64,000 nt of DNA from Rheinheimera sp. (GTDB taxonomy: Bacteria > Pseudomonadota > Gammaproteobacteria > Enterobacterales > Alteromonadaceae). A program made the position numbers and the translations under genes. How positions within the stretch are numbered: position 1 is the stretch's first letter; each line of letters begins with the position of its first letter. The notes beneath the pieces are model-generated. The model saw only the letters and a list, made by a program, of their open reading frames with translations. It searched no databases and was not told where the DNA came from. Where the stretch lies: contig DPJG01000006.1 of NCBI GenBank assembly GCA_003543135.1, positions 124,001 through 188,000 of the forward strand, given 5' to 3'. Of the stretch, positions 14,352 through 21,957 are shown piece by piece.

Positions 14352-15133
14352 ACCGTGACGCCTACCGCACTCCACCGGAGCTGTTCGCTGCTTTGGATGC
14401 TGAGTTTAATTTCAAGCTCGACGTAGCCGCATCTGAAAGCAATGCGTTATGCGTTAACTTCATTGATGAGCAGCTTAACGCATTGGCCTGTGACTGGCTT
14501 CCGGATCCAGACAGCGGCATTAATCAATGGCATTTTGTCTGGTGTAACCCGCCCTACTCAGATATCGGTCCATGGGTTCGCAAAGCAGCGGAACAATCAA
14601 AGCAAGGTATCGGTTGCGCCATGCTTGTCATGGCAGACACCAGTGTTGGCTGGTATGCCGAGGCAATAAAAACCTGTCAGGAAGTGCGCTTCATTGTCGG
14701 TGGCCGAATCAGCTTTATTGACCCTCAGAGTGGCAAGCCAGCAGCTGGCAACAACAAAGGCAGCATGTTTTTAATCTGGCATCCATTCGGCCGCACAGCG
14801 CCTTTGGTCAGCCATATGCAGCGCGATGAGTTGATGGCGAAAGGCCGTGAGGTATTGGCGCAACAGCAGACTGCAGAACCAGAAAAACCAGCTGAGCCGG
14901 TAATTCAGGCATCACCAGAAATCGCCCACAAATGGCCTTTAGAGGTTACTGAGAGTGTTGAGTCTGCGTTGGATCAATGCCCCTGCGAACCCAGTGACGT
15001 TTTCTACGCAGAGCTGTGTGCTCAGGCCAATGCGTTACGCCTATCTGGCAAAACTAATGGCGAAGCTATTCAGGTATTGGTGGCGACTCTGAAAAAAGCT
15101 ACTGCTGACTACTTACAAGGTGAAGCGGCATGA
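14348..15133 (+). CDS. Phage DNA N6-adenine methyltransferase (Dam family)
   Basis: The 261-aa protein begins RDAYRTPPELFAALDAEFNFKLDVAAS, the start typical of phage adenine methyltransferases of the DNA_N6_adenine_MTase/Dam family, with the catalytic motif WCNPPY (Asn67-Tyr70) and GGRISFIDPQSGKPAAGNNKGS further on. It methylates adenine in phage DNA, presumably to evade host restriction or mark replication. The last about 90 residues, after the core, are a Glu/Pro-rich linker and a helical tail with CPCEPSD. It is joined to both neighbours by ATGA overlaps. Confidence 0.88.
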   Translation: MNRDAYRTPPELFAALDAEFNFKLDVAASESNALCVNFIDEQLNALACDWLPDPDSGINQWHFVWCNPPYSDIGPWVRKAAEQSKQGIGCAMLVMADTSVGWYAEAIKTCQEVRFIVGGRISFIDPQSGKPAAGNNKGSMFLIWHPFGRTAPLVSHMQRDELMAKGREVLAQQQTAEPEKPAEPVIQASPEIAHKWPLEVTESVESALDQCPCEPSDVFYAELCAQANALRLSGKTNGEAIQVLVATLKKATADYLQGEAA

Positions 15134-15978
15134 CTCCATTGAAAAAACCAGCAATGCGCTATCACGGCGCTAAGTTCCGACTGGCCCCCTGGGTGATTAG
15201 TCATTTTCCTGCACACAGATGTTATGTCGAGTGTTTCGGCGGTGCAGCGGGCGTACTGCTGCGCAAAGAGCCGTCTTACAGCGAAGTTTACAACGACCTT
15301 GATTCTGAAATCGTGAACTTCTTTCAGGTGATGCGTGACCCGATTGCTAATCAGCAGCTGGAACGAGCCTGCAGATTGACACCTTACAGTAGAGAAGAGT
15401 TCGTGCTGGCATGCCAAGCCTATGAGGGTAATTGCCGAATTGAACGCGCCAGGCGTGTGGTTGTTCGGGCCACTATGGGTTTTGGTGTAGCAGCTGGAAC
15501 TGCTGGCAATACCGGATTTAGAACTGACACCAAACGCAAATACGGAAATGCCATGCATCTTTGGGCTGAATATCCGGATCACATGGCGCAACTAGGTAAA
15601 CGCTTTGCCGGAGTACTGATTGAAAATCGTGACGCTTTGCAGGTTATGCAGGCTCATGACACTCCAGATACCCTGCACTACGTTGATCCGCCATATTTGC
15701 CAGAAACCAGGTGCAGTAGAAACCGCTATTACCGCCATGAAATGACGGTGTCAGATCATGAAGCGCTACTTTCAGGCCTGAAACAGTTGGATGGCATGAT
15801 CATTATCAGTGGGTATGAAAGCGAAATGTACAACGACTTATTGCCAGGTTGGCAGTTGCATAAGACAACAGCCCGAATGAGTGCTGGCCGCGGTACCGGC
15901 TTACGCACTGAATGCCTTTGGATTAACCCGGCTGCTGCAGCAGCAAAAGAAAAGGAATCGCAACAATGCGCGGCTTAA
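15130..15978 (+). CDS. D12-class DNA adenine methylase (Dam-like)
   Basis: The 282-aa protein has the alpha-class order: RYHGAKFRLAPWV at residues 10-22, SAM motif ECFGGAAGVLL (34-44), and catalytic YVDPPY (184-189). It belongs to the D12/Dam methyltransferases, which commonly modify GATC or related sites; its target is not known. It is the second of three consecutive methyltransferases and its stop overlaps the third gene by 13 bases. No cognate restriction gene lies beside it, so it is an orphan phage methylase. Confidence 0.92.
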   Translation: MTPLKKPAMRYHGAKFRLAPWVISHFPAHRCYVECFGGAAGVLLRKEPSYSEVYNDLDSEIVNFFQVMRDPIANQQLERACRLTPYSREEFVLACQAYEGNCRIERARRVVVRATMGFGVAAGTAGNTGFRTDTKRKYGNAMHLWAEYPDHMAQLGKRFAGVLIENRDALQVMQAHDTPDTLHYVDPPYLPETRCSRNRYYRHEMTVSDHEALLSGLKQLDGMIIISGYESEMYNDLLPGWQLHKTTARMSAGRGTGLRTECLWINPAAAAAKEKESQQCAA

Positions 15979-17603
15979 TCATCGACAACTTCGCCGGTGG
16001 TGGCGGCGCCAGCACTGGTATTGAAATGGCCATCGGCCGTTCAGTAGATATCGCCATCAACCATGATCCGGATGCTATTGCAATGCACACAGTCAACCAC
16101 CCTAACACCCTGCACTATTGCGAATCAGTGTTTGATGTTGATCCGCTCCAGGCAACTGCCGGGATGCCAGTTGACTTAGCTTGGTTGAGTCCGGATTGCA
16201 CTCACTTCAGCAAAGCAAAGGGCTCGAAACCAGTCAGCAAGTTCATTCGCGGCCTCGGCTGGATTGCTGTTCGTTGGGCGTTAAAGGTTCGACCAAAAAC
16301 CATGATGATGGAAAATGTTGAAGAATATAAAACGTGGGGGCCGCTGGTTGCTGATGCAGATGGTAACCACTTTCCATGCCCTGACCGCAAAGGCGAAACA
16401 TTTGCAGCATTCGTTGCTGTATTAACCACCGGCATTGCTCCAGACCACCCTGCTCTGGCTGAGTGTTGTGAGTTTTTGGGTATTACAGATCCGGCGCCAC
16501 TGATTAAAGGACTTGGCTATAAAGTCGAATGGCGTGAGCTTCGCGCCTGCGATTACGGCGCCCCAACCATCCGCAAACGTCTGTTTATGATTATGCGCTG
16601 CGACGGCCGCCCAATTGTATGGCCAGCGCCAACGCATGGAAAGCCGGACAGCAAAGAAGTTAAAGCCGGTTTGCTGAAGCCATACCGTACAGCAGCCGAA
16701 TGTATTGATTGGTCGATTCCATGCCCGAGCATTTTCAGCCGCAAAAAGCCGCTGGCAGAAGCAACCATGAAGCGGATTGCCCGGGGCTTGGTTCGTTATG
16801 TGATTGAAGCTGAGAAGCCGTTCATTGTAGAAGGCAAATTCACTCCATTTATCACCGAACATGCAAACGCCAGCAATCAGCGCAACATGCCAGCTGATGA
16901 ACCTCTGCGCACTATCTGCGCCCAGGTTAAAGGTGGCCACTTTGCCGTGGTGGCACCGGTTATTGCTCGTCAGTTTGGCAAGTCAGTAGGTCATGCTGCA
17001 GACAAACCCAGCGCAACTATCACCGCAGGTGGCGGTGGTAAATCCCAACTGGTGGCGGCGTTTTTGGCGAAGCACTACGGCGGCAACTACACCGGACCAG
17101 GTGCTGATGTTGTTGACCCGCTGCCAACAGTTACTTCGGTCGACCATAACGCACTGGTAACCAGTCACCTGGTGAAGCTTCGTGGCACTTGCCGCGATGG
17201 CCAACCGGTTACCGAGCCTATGCCAACAGTCACAGCAGGCGGAACTCATGTCGGTGAAGTCAGGGCGTTCTTGCTGAAGTATTACGGCAACGAAGCTGAC
17301 GGCTGCGAATTGCAGGACCCGCTGCACACAATCACCGGCCGTGACCGCTTTGGCCTTGTAACAGTCAATGGTGTCGACCATGTGATCGTTGATATCGGAA
17401 TGCGGATGCTGCAACCGCGCGAGCTGTTTAAAGCCCAGGGCTTTCCTGATGACTACATCACTGATCATGACGCATCAGGCAAAAAGATGACAAAAACCGC
17501 CCAAGTTGGCCGCTGCGGCAACTCGGTACCACCACCATTTGCTGAAGCGCTGGTTCGTGCAAACCTGCCAGAGCTTTGCACTCGTGAACAGGAGGCCGCA
17601 TGA
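15966..17603 (+). CDS. DNA cytosine-C5 methyltransferase
   Basis: The 545-aa protein has SAM motif FAGGGGAS (residues 9-16), catalytic Cys78 in SPDCTHFS instead of the usual PCQ, ENV at 116-118, and a C-terminal GNSVPPPFAEALV motif. The region between about 295 and 480 contains five repeats of the form DPLxTITxxxxxLV, each followed by a beta segment. This sits in the place of the target-recognition domain and is a feature of large phage C5 methyltransferases. The target is unknown. It probably protects phage DNA along with the two adenine methylases upstream. Confidence 0.92.
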   Translation: MRGLIIDNFAGGGGASTGIEMAIGRSVDIAINHDPDAIAMHTVNHPNTLHYCESVFDVDPLQATAGMPVDLAWLSPDCTHFSKAKGSKPVSKFIRGLGWIAVRWALKVRPKTMMMENVEEYKTWGPLVADADGNHFPCPDRKGETFAAFVAVLTTGIAPDHPALAECCEFLGITDPAPLIKGLGYKVEWRELRACDYGAPTIRKRLFMIMRCDGRPIVWPAPTHGKPDSKEVKAGLLKPYRTAAECIDWSIPCPSIFSRKKPLAEATMKRIARGLVRYVIEAEKPFIVEGKFTPFITEHANASNQRNMPADEPLRTICAQVKGGHFAVVAPVIARQFGKSVGHAADKPSATITAGGGGKSQLVAAFLAKHYGGNYTGPGADVVDPLPTVTSVDHNALVTSHLVKLRGTCRDGQPVTEPMPTVTAGGTHVGEVRAFLLKYYGNEADGCELQDPLHTITGRDRFGLVTVNGVDHVIVDIGMRMLQPRELFKAQGFPDDYITDHDASGKKMTKTAQVGRCGNSVPPPFAEALVRANLPELCTREQEAA

Positions 17604-18442
17604 CACCGAACATCGAATACATCGCTCTCGTTTTGGGCGATTATTGCGACCTGCAAATTGATGGCATCGTGCCGGCAGCCAATCGCTACCCTGTAGCCGA
17701 CGTCATGGAACAAGTGGATTTGCTGGGACATTTGCAACCGGTTGCAAATGAAGTTCTGGCCAGGCGGATTGCTGAGCTAGAGCGACAGCTGAGCACTGCC
17801 CAATCAATGCATGTAGACAACGTTCGTCACATTTGGGAAAGCCGAAACTGTGGCAGCTGCTCTGAGTTAGCTGAAAAACATGATGCACTGGTCGCGCAGG
17901 TTGAGATGTTGCGGATGGTGATTTCGCCAAAGGTTCTTGACCTTATCCGTTGTGGTATTGGCAGCAACTATGGCGGCTCTAAGTTTGATGAAGCTATGAA
18001 GAAATATCACGATCCTGTTCTGGATGCGTTATCAGCAACATCGTCCGCCTGTCTCGCGCAGGGGCGGGTGAGCTATCAGTCGACATCTATTGCTGACCAC
18101 CTTGTTCGGCAAATTACATTTAGCCTAAAAGCCTTTGGTCCAGCCTTGCGAACTGGCGGTATCATTGACCACATCGGCAAAGAACTGAAAGAAGTTGCAG
18201 AAAATCCGCATGATTTATCCGAATGGATTGATATAGCAATGTTGGCACTGGACGGCGCGTGGCGACATGCAGTCAGGGGTGGGCGAACTCATGAAGATAT
18301 TGCACAAGAAGTAGCGGCTGTGCTTCAAGTAAAGCTTGTAAAAAACGAGAACCGCACATGGCCAGATTGGCGATTGTTGAGCGAAGACAAAGCCATTGAA
18401 CACGACAGAACCGGCGAAAGCGCTGGTAAGGTTGGTGAGTGA
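17600..18442 (+). CDS. DUF550 / dATP-dGTP pyrophosphohydrolase-like phage protein
   Basis: The C-terminal part (about residues 170-275) matches the DUF550 pattern: FGPALRTGGIIDHIGKELKEVAENPHDLSEWIDIAMLALDGAWR, with Glu and Asp residues placed as in MazG-like all-alpha nucleotide pyrophosphatases, ending WPDWR. The N-terminal half contains a coiled coil (RIAELERQLSTAQ) and a CGSC motif. It may alter dNTP pools during phage replication. It overlaps the cytosine methyltransferase by 4 bases. Pyrophosphatase activity is inferred from the family. Confidence 0.75.
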   Translation: MTPNIEYIALVLGDYCDLQIDGIVPAANRYPVADVMEQVDLLGHLQPVANEVLARRIAELERQLSTAQSMHVDNVRHIWESRNCGSCSELAEKHDALVAQVEMLRMVISPKVLDLIRCGIGSNYGGSKFDEAMKKYHDPVLDALSATSSACLAQGRVSYQSTSIADHLVRQITFSLKAFGPALRTGGIIDHIGKELKEVAENPHDLSEWIDIAMLALDGAWRHAVRGGRTHEDIAQEVAAVLQVKLVKNENRTWPDWRLLSEDKAIEHDRTGESAGKVGE

Positions 18443-18708
18443 TGTCGGTCTGCAAACATGAAAATTTTCGCACAGACGTCGCTATTGCGAGGCTTACTGA
18501 TTCAGGCAGATTCGTCGCTGATATTCGAATTTACTGCACCGACTGCGGCGGCCCGATGCAATTCAAAGGGCTGCCTGCAGGCTACAACGCAGAAGGTGCG
18601 GCTGTCAGCATTGATGGACTGGAGCTAAGGATAGGGATTTGCCCGCAAGGGGATCAGCCAAGTCCGTTACATCAAATGAATGGCATGTCTGGCGTAAACT
18701 ACAACTAA
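18442..18708 (+). CDS. Small cysteine-containing phage protein, 88 aa
   Basis: Starts at ATG 18442, whose A is shared with the upstream stop (TGATG); a GTG one codon earlier is possible. The product has a pattern common in phage small proteins: C(K)HENFRTDVAIARLTDSGRFVADIRIYCTDCGGPMQFKGLPAG, where His and three Cys residues could bind zinc. The function is unknown. It is near the end of the rightward operon. Confidence 0.7.
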   Translation: MSVCKHENFRTDVAIARLTDSGRFVADIRIYCTDCGGPMQFKGLPAGYNAEGAAVSIDGLELRIGICPQGDQPSPLHQMNGMSGVNYN

Positions 18709-18722
18709 AAAGGTGATGAGTA

Positions 18723-18878
18723 ATGGCCAAATGCAAAGGCTGCAATACCTGCTCAGGCATGTGCATTAATGACTGGCGTCCGCTGGGCGGCTATGGCTGG
18801 GCGCACTGGATAAAGCTGGCTGCAATAAATCTTACCATTGTGGTAATTATTTTTACTTTAGCGTCATTATCAAAATAA
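18723..18878 (+). CDS. 51-aa Cys-rich single-span membrane protein
   Basis: The ORF begins ATGGCC after AAAAAGGTGATGAGTA (AAGG upstream). The product starts with KCKGCNTCSGMC, four cysteines in CxxCxxCxxxC order, then a Trp/Gly segment and a transmembrane helix (ITIVVIIFTLASLS-type, residues about 33-49). The spacing suggests a bound metal or a redox site at the membrane face. It lies between the 88-aa protein and ssb with 14- and 19-base gaps. The family is not recognised. Confidence 0.6.
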   Translation: MAKCKGCNTCSGMCINDWRPLGGYGWAHWIKLAAINLTIVVIIFTLASLSK

Positions 18879-18897
18879 CAAATTTCAAGGAATACAA

Positions 18898-19356
18898 ATG
18901 GCTACATCAATCACAGGCAAGCTCAATAAACACGCACAAATATTCCCAGCTGGAGAATCAACAGGCTTTGGGATCCGGTTGGGAGTGAAATTCTACAACC
19001 GTGAGACAAAGCAAGAAGAATGGACTAACTACCAGGCGGTGGTTTTTGCTAAAGCTGCAACCCAGGTTCAGTTCTACACTCAGGCTCTGGTCGAAGGTGC
19101 GATTGTGGAAATCAGTGGCGACAAGCAGCGGATTCGTCAATTCCAAGGACAAAACGGACAGCAACTCAGCATTGAAATTCTGGATGCGAAGCTCGGGTTT
19201 ATTGGAGGCAATCCGGTTCAGGCCGGTGCGCCGCAATCGAATAGGTCACCAAGTCCGGCACCAGCATACAACACACCTGGCACAAGTTATGGGCAACAAA
19301 ATCGACAGCCAGCTGTCGCGCCGGCCGTTGATTTTTCAGATGATATTCCGTTCTAG
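18898..19356 (+). CDS. Phage single-stranded DNA-binding protein
   Basis: The 152-aa protein has an OB-fold-like N-terminal 100 residues (SITGKLNKHAQIF, VVFAKAATQVQFYTQALVEGAIVEISGDKQRI) and a disordered Gln/Pro/Ser/Ala linker ending DFSDDIPF. That acidic tip is the hallmark of bacterial SSBs and recruits recombination and replication enzymes. Sequence of the OB core is far from host SSB. It closes the rightward operon, which carries RecT, and ends before a strong terminator. Confidence 0.85.
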   Translation: MATSITGKLNKHAQIFPAGESTGFGIRLGVKFYNRETKQEEWTNYQAVVFAKAATQVQFYTQALVEGAIVEISGDKQRIRQFQGQNGQQLSIEILDAKLGFIGGNPVQAGAPQSNRSPSPAPAYNTPGTSYGQQNRQPAVAPAVDFSDDIPF

Positions 19357-19370
19357 GTTATGCATAACAC

Positions 19371-19397
19371 AAAAAAGCCCGCAAATGCGGGCTTTTT
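19371..19397. terminator. Bidirectional rho-independent terminator
   Basis: AAAAAAGCCCGC, AAAT loop, GCGGGCTTTTT: a 6-bp GC stem flanked by A and T runs, so it works in both directions. It ends the rightward phage operon after ssb and the leftward ImmA-type transcript. Confidence 0.9.
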
Positions 19398-19888
19398 CAT
19401 CTAAGTCCCAGAGACCTGAGACGAATCTCCATGGCTGCAGTTGAAACTTGGAATTTACTAGCTAGCTCTGCTGGGCTTTTTGTCCCAGCGTCCCAAAGCT
19501 GCTTAACAGCTGCAGTGGGCATCAGCACTGTCGCTGCGAACATATTTGCTTCCGTTTCATGGCGAGCAGTGATGTTTGAATTATAACATTCAGAGCCGAC
19601 GACGCTTCTATAAGCGGTGTTGTCGTTTACGCCATCACCAAGTAGATGTCGATGCAAGACAAAATGACCAAGCTCATGTGCTGCTGTGAATCGCTGTCGG
19701 TTAACAGAGTTTGATAGATTAACTGTTATCTCATAGTTATCATCGGACAGCCTCTTTAAGCATCCAAAAATATCTGGTGATAAATGTTCTTTTTTGTATG
19801 AGATCCCGGCTTTCTTAAAAAGAGATTCAAGATCTACGGGGATATTCTGTATGTGCTGAGAAATAAGCTCATAAATATTTAATGTCAT
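19397..19888 (-). CDS. ImmA/IrrE-type metallopeptidase
   Basis: The 163-aa protein contains the zinc protease motif HELGH (residues 71-75) with a downstream ETEANMFAATVLMP that supplies the third ligand, the classic ImmA/IrrE layout. Such proteases cleave HTH repressors (ImmR, DdrO), which induces mobile elements or damage responses. No XRE-type partner gene is next to it. Instead it overlaps by 4 bases a membrane-protein gene upstream in the same operon. It may act on the CI-type repressor or on a host target. Its last codons overlap the terminator. Confidence 0.85.
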   Translation of the reverse strand: MTLNIYELISQHIQNIPVDLESLFKKAGISYKKEHLSPDIFGCLKRLSDDNYEITVNLSNSVNRQRFTAAHELGHFVLHRHLLGDGVNDNTAYRSVVGSECYNSNITARHETEANMFAATVLMPTAAVKQLWDAGTKSPAELASKFQVSTAAMEIRLRSLGLR

Positions 19889-20376
19889 TGCTTATCCTCC
19901 TCATTACCTGCTTCACCTGCAATCTGATCGGCATAGTCACTAATATCGACCGCGTTCTGAGCTAATAGAAAGTATTGCTCTGCAAACTTCGGTACCTGCT
20001 CTTCCAAAAATTTTGTAGCGTGATTCTCAAGGTTTTGAGATATTTCCGCTTTTAAAAGTTCTATTGTTGCTGCTGCAGACTGCGCTGCAACAAGTTCCGA
20101 CTTTTCTTTTACGTAAAGGAAGCCGAACACAGCTGACAAACCAACAGTCACTCCAAGGATTGCCAAACAAATTGAAATTATGTCCAATCTGCCAATTTGA
20201 ACAGCAATCCAGTACGCATCTGATGTGACGCAGTTTTTGTCACTGTCTCCGCAAACCCGCTTTATCATATCGACATCAATCGGGGTAACACTACTTAGCA
20301 TACCCATTAAAAAAAATGCGATTATTGCAATGGTTACACCGGAAGAAAATAAATTCCAAATCGCTTTAAAACGCAT
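19885..20376 (-). CDS. Two-span membrane protein with coiled-coil tail
   Basis: The 163-aa product has two transmembrane helices (IWNLFSSGVTIAIIAFFLMGML near 5-28 and IISICLAILGVTVGLSAVFGFLY near 66-88) separated by a loop with two Cys (VCGDSDKNC), then a long helical cytoplasmic domain. Its end overlaps the ImmA-type gene by 4 bases, so they form a two-gene unit with its own promoter at 20407-20434. The family is unknown. A membrane sensor controlling the protease is one possibility. Confidence 0.65.
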   Translation of the reverse strand: MRFKAIWNLFSSGVTIAIIAFFLMGMLSSVTPIDVDMIKRVCGDSDKNCVTSDAYWIAVQIGRLDIISICLAILGVTVGLSAVFGFLYVKEKSELVAAQSAAATIELLKAEISQNLENHATKFLEEQVPKFAEQYFLLAQNAVDISDYADQIAGEAGNEEDKQ

Positions 20377-20406
20377 TTCCGTTGCATCTCTAATTTTTGG
20401 TGCGTG

Positions 20407-20434
20407 ATTATATATCTATTGATGAAAAAGACAA
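20407..20434 (-). promoter_or_regulatory. Promoter of the membrane protein-ImmA operon
   Basis: Minus-strand TTGTCT (20429-20434) and perfect TATAAT (20407-20412) are 16 bp apart, 31 bases before the membrane-protein start. The strong -10 in AT-rich DNA suggests expression in the lysogen. Confidence 0.6.
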
Positions 20435-20460
20435 TAAACGCAATTTTCCTTTTATACAAA

Positions 20461-20490
20461 GGGATTTTCCGTTTGAGCACGTAAAATCCC
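20461..20490 (-). terminator. Probable integrase terminator (inverted repeat)
   Basis: GGGATTTT (20461-20468) and AAAATCCC (20483-20490) form an 8-bp stem. On the minus strand it follows the integrase gene and is followed by TTTGTAT. The loop is long (14 bases), so termination is probable rather than sure. It could also be a protein-binding dyad. Confidence 0.4.
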
Positions 20491-20566
20491 CCTAAAAAAT
20501 AAAGCGAGTAAATATTGCCGTGGCCTTCAAATTTCCAATCTGAAATACATTTGGAAAATAACCAAG

Positions 20567-21757
20567 CTATTTAATCTGTTGCAACCTATCCCACCAAGCC
20601 TTGTAAGCCAACGCCTGCTCTGGCAAATAGTCATAATGGTCATACACTCCCTGCACACCAGGTAATTTATGGCCAAGCATCACCTCAGCTACATTTAAGG
20701 TTGTGATGCTACTCCAATTGGTACGCGCGGTTTTACGCAGGTCATGCGTACTCCAGCTGGCCATCTGATGCCCTTGGTTTTGCAATATCGCAATCAGCTG
20801 ACTTGGTATCTTGATATGAGCACGATTGCTCACTGGCCTATCTTCATTTCTATGAGGGAAAAGGAAACGGCCAGTGCTGGTTTCCATCAACTGCGTAATT
20901 AGCGGCACAATCTCTGGGATAATTGGGCGTCGTATTGGGCGCTTCATGACATGCCCCATTTTGTGGTTCTCTGCAGGCACGGTCCAAACCATCGTTTTGA
21001 AATCAAAGTGCCCTCTTTCAGCCAGGCGCAACTCACTCACCCGGCATCCGTAGAAAAGACACAACTCCATAAGTAACCGGTTCTTTGGCCATATCTGGCT
21101 GTTACCCAGGGCTTTATAAAAGAGTGCAATTTCGTCATCAGACAAACAGCGATGATCTGTGTTCGGTTTGATGTTTAAGTCGGATGCACCGACGATATCT
21201 GCGACAGGGTTATGTTCTACCAGCTGCCTTTTCACAGCCCACCGATACATTAATCTGATGTTCGTCAAAATGCGTTGTGCGATATGAGGCCGAGTTTTTG
21301 CGTGACGCTCTAGCAAATCCAACCATACATGCAACGAAATTACTTTGGCTGGCAATGGGCCATAGGAAGGAAAAACATGCAGCTCAAATGTCCGGATAAT
21401 TTCGGGAGCAGAAACCATGTCAGCTTTTGTTGCAAACCACTGCCTAAACATTTCTTCGAGGGTGCCGGCATACAGTATGGCTTTGCGTTCAACCTTCCTT
21501 AAAACACGAGGGTCTTTCCCCTGGTCAAGCTCAGCACGATATCGTTGAGCTTCTTTTCTGGCGTCGGCCAAACCCATCAGCGGATAAGTGCCGATATCAC
21601 AGCGTTGCTGTTTTCCACCATAGCGGAACCTGATCTGAAATTTTATTTTACCTTTTTGACTAACGCGAACAGATAGGCCATCCCGGTCAGCTTGCTCAAA
21701 AGCTGCAGGGTGTTCTTTGTTGTTGTTCGCCTTCAGCCAGCTATCGGAAAGTGGCAT
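20567..21757 (-). CDS. int: Tyrosine integrase, P4-type with DUF4102 N-terminus
   Basis: The 396-aa protein begins with the arm-binding domain seen in P4-like integrases (GLSVRVSQKGKIKFQIRFRYGGKQQRCDIG, LADARKEAQRYRAELDQGKDP). It ends with the catalytic domain: Arg239 in GCRVSELRL, HDLRKT (His338, Arg341), LGHK (His363) and the Tyr at about 372 in GVYDHY. It catalyses site-specific integration and, with a directionality factor, excision. ATG 21757 has GGAG in front; a GTG at 21805 is less likely. It lies at the right edge, pointing inward, next to the interrupted radC, so it is almost certainly the enzyme that inserted this element there. Confidence 0.95.
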   Translation of the reverse strand: MPLSDSWLKANNNKEHPAAFEQADRDGLSVRVSQKGKIKFQIRFRYGGKQQRCDIGTYPLMGLADARKEAQRYRAELDQGKDPRVLRKVERKAILYAGTLEEMFRQWFATKADMVSAPEIIRTFELHVFPSYGPLPAKVISLHVWLDLLERHAKTRPHIAQRILTNIRLMYRWAVKRQLVEHNPVADIVGASDLNIKPNTDHRCLSDDEIALFYKALGNSQIWPKNRLLMELCLFYGCRVSELRLAERGHFDFKTMVWTVPAENHKMGHVMKRPIRRPIIPEIVPLITQLMETSTGRFLFPHRNEDRPVSNRAHIKIPSQLIAILQNQGHQMASWSTHDLRKTARTNWSSITTLNVAEVMLGHKLPGVQGVYDHYDYLPEQALAYKAWWDRLQQIK

Positions 21758-21780
21758 TTTTAACTCCGGAACGTGCTGTT

Positions 21781-21957
21781 TGTGTACAAAAACAAAATTC
21801 TGCACTCAGCTCTGTACACATTTATCGCGGCTGCTAATGTCCGCTTTTGTAATTTTGATTCCGGATAGTGGTCTTTTTATTGAGTTAAATCAAGGGGTCT
21901 ATTTAGGGATGTGTCCGCTTTTGACTGCAAATGTTTTTAGATGTTTTTTGTGACGTT
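21781..21957. other. Integrase arm-site region and att boundary
   Basis: Between the integrase start and the radC remnant are a 12-bp direct repeat, TGTCCGCTTTTG, at 21838-21849 and 21912-21923, and an 8-bp inverted repeat, TGTGTACA/TGTACACA (21781-21788, 21813-21820). These are suitable arm-type binding sites. The radC homology ends near 21958 (codons for LAHN), marking the core crossover nearby. The core itself cannot be defined without the left end. Confidence 0.6.

Larger units (their letters stand above)
1..21957. mobile_element. Lambda-like prophage, right portion, integrated in radC
   Basis: The segment carries a complete phage early region: Cro, CII, O-like and P-like replication genes, RusA, a Q-like antiterminator, a CI-type repressor, a RecT recombination operon, methyltransferases, SSB and a tyrosine integrase at its right edge. 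The right boundary is placed near 21957, where the radC reading frame departs from the conserved LAHNHPSG sequence. No head, tail or lysis genes are in the window, so the left end and the other radC fragment must lie before base 1. Whether the element is complete and inducible cannot be judged from here. The repressor, operators and integrase all look intact. Confidence 0.9.
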
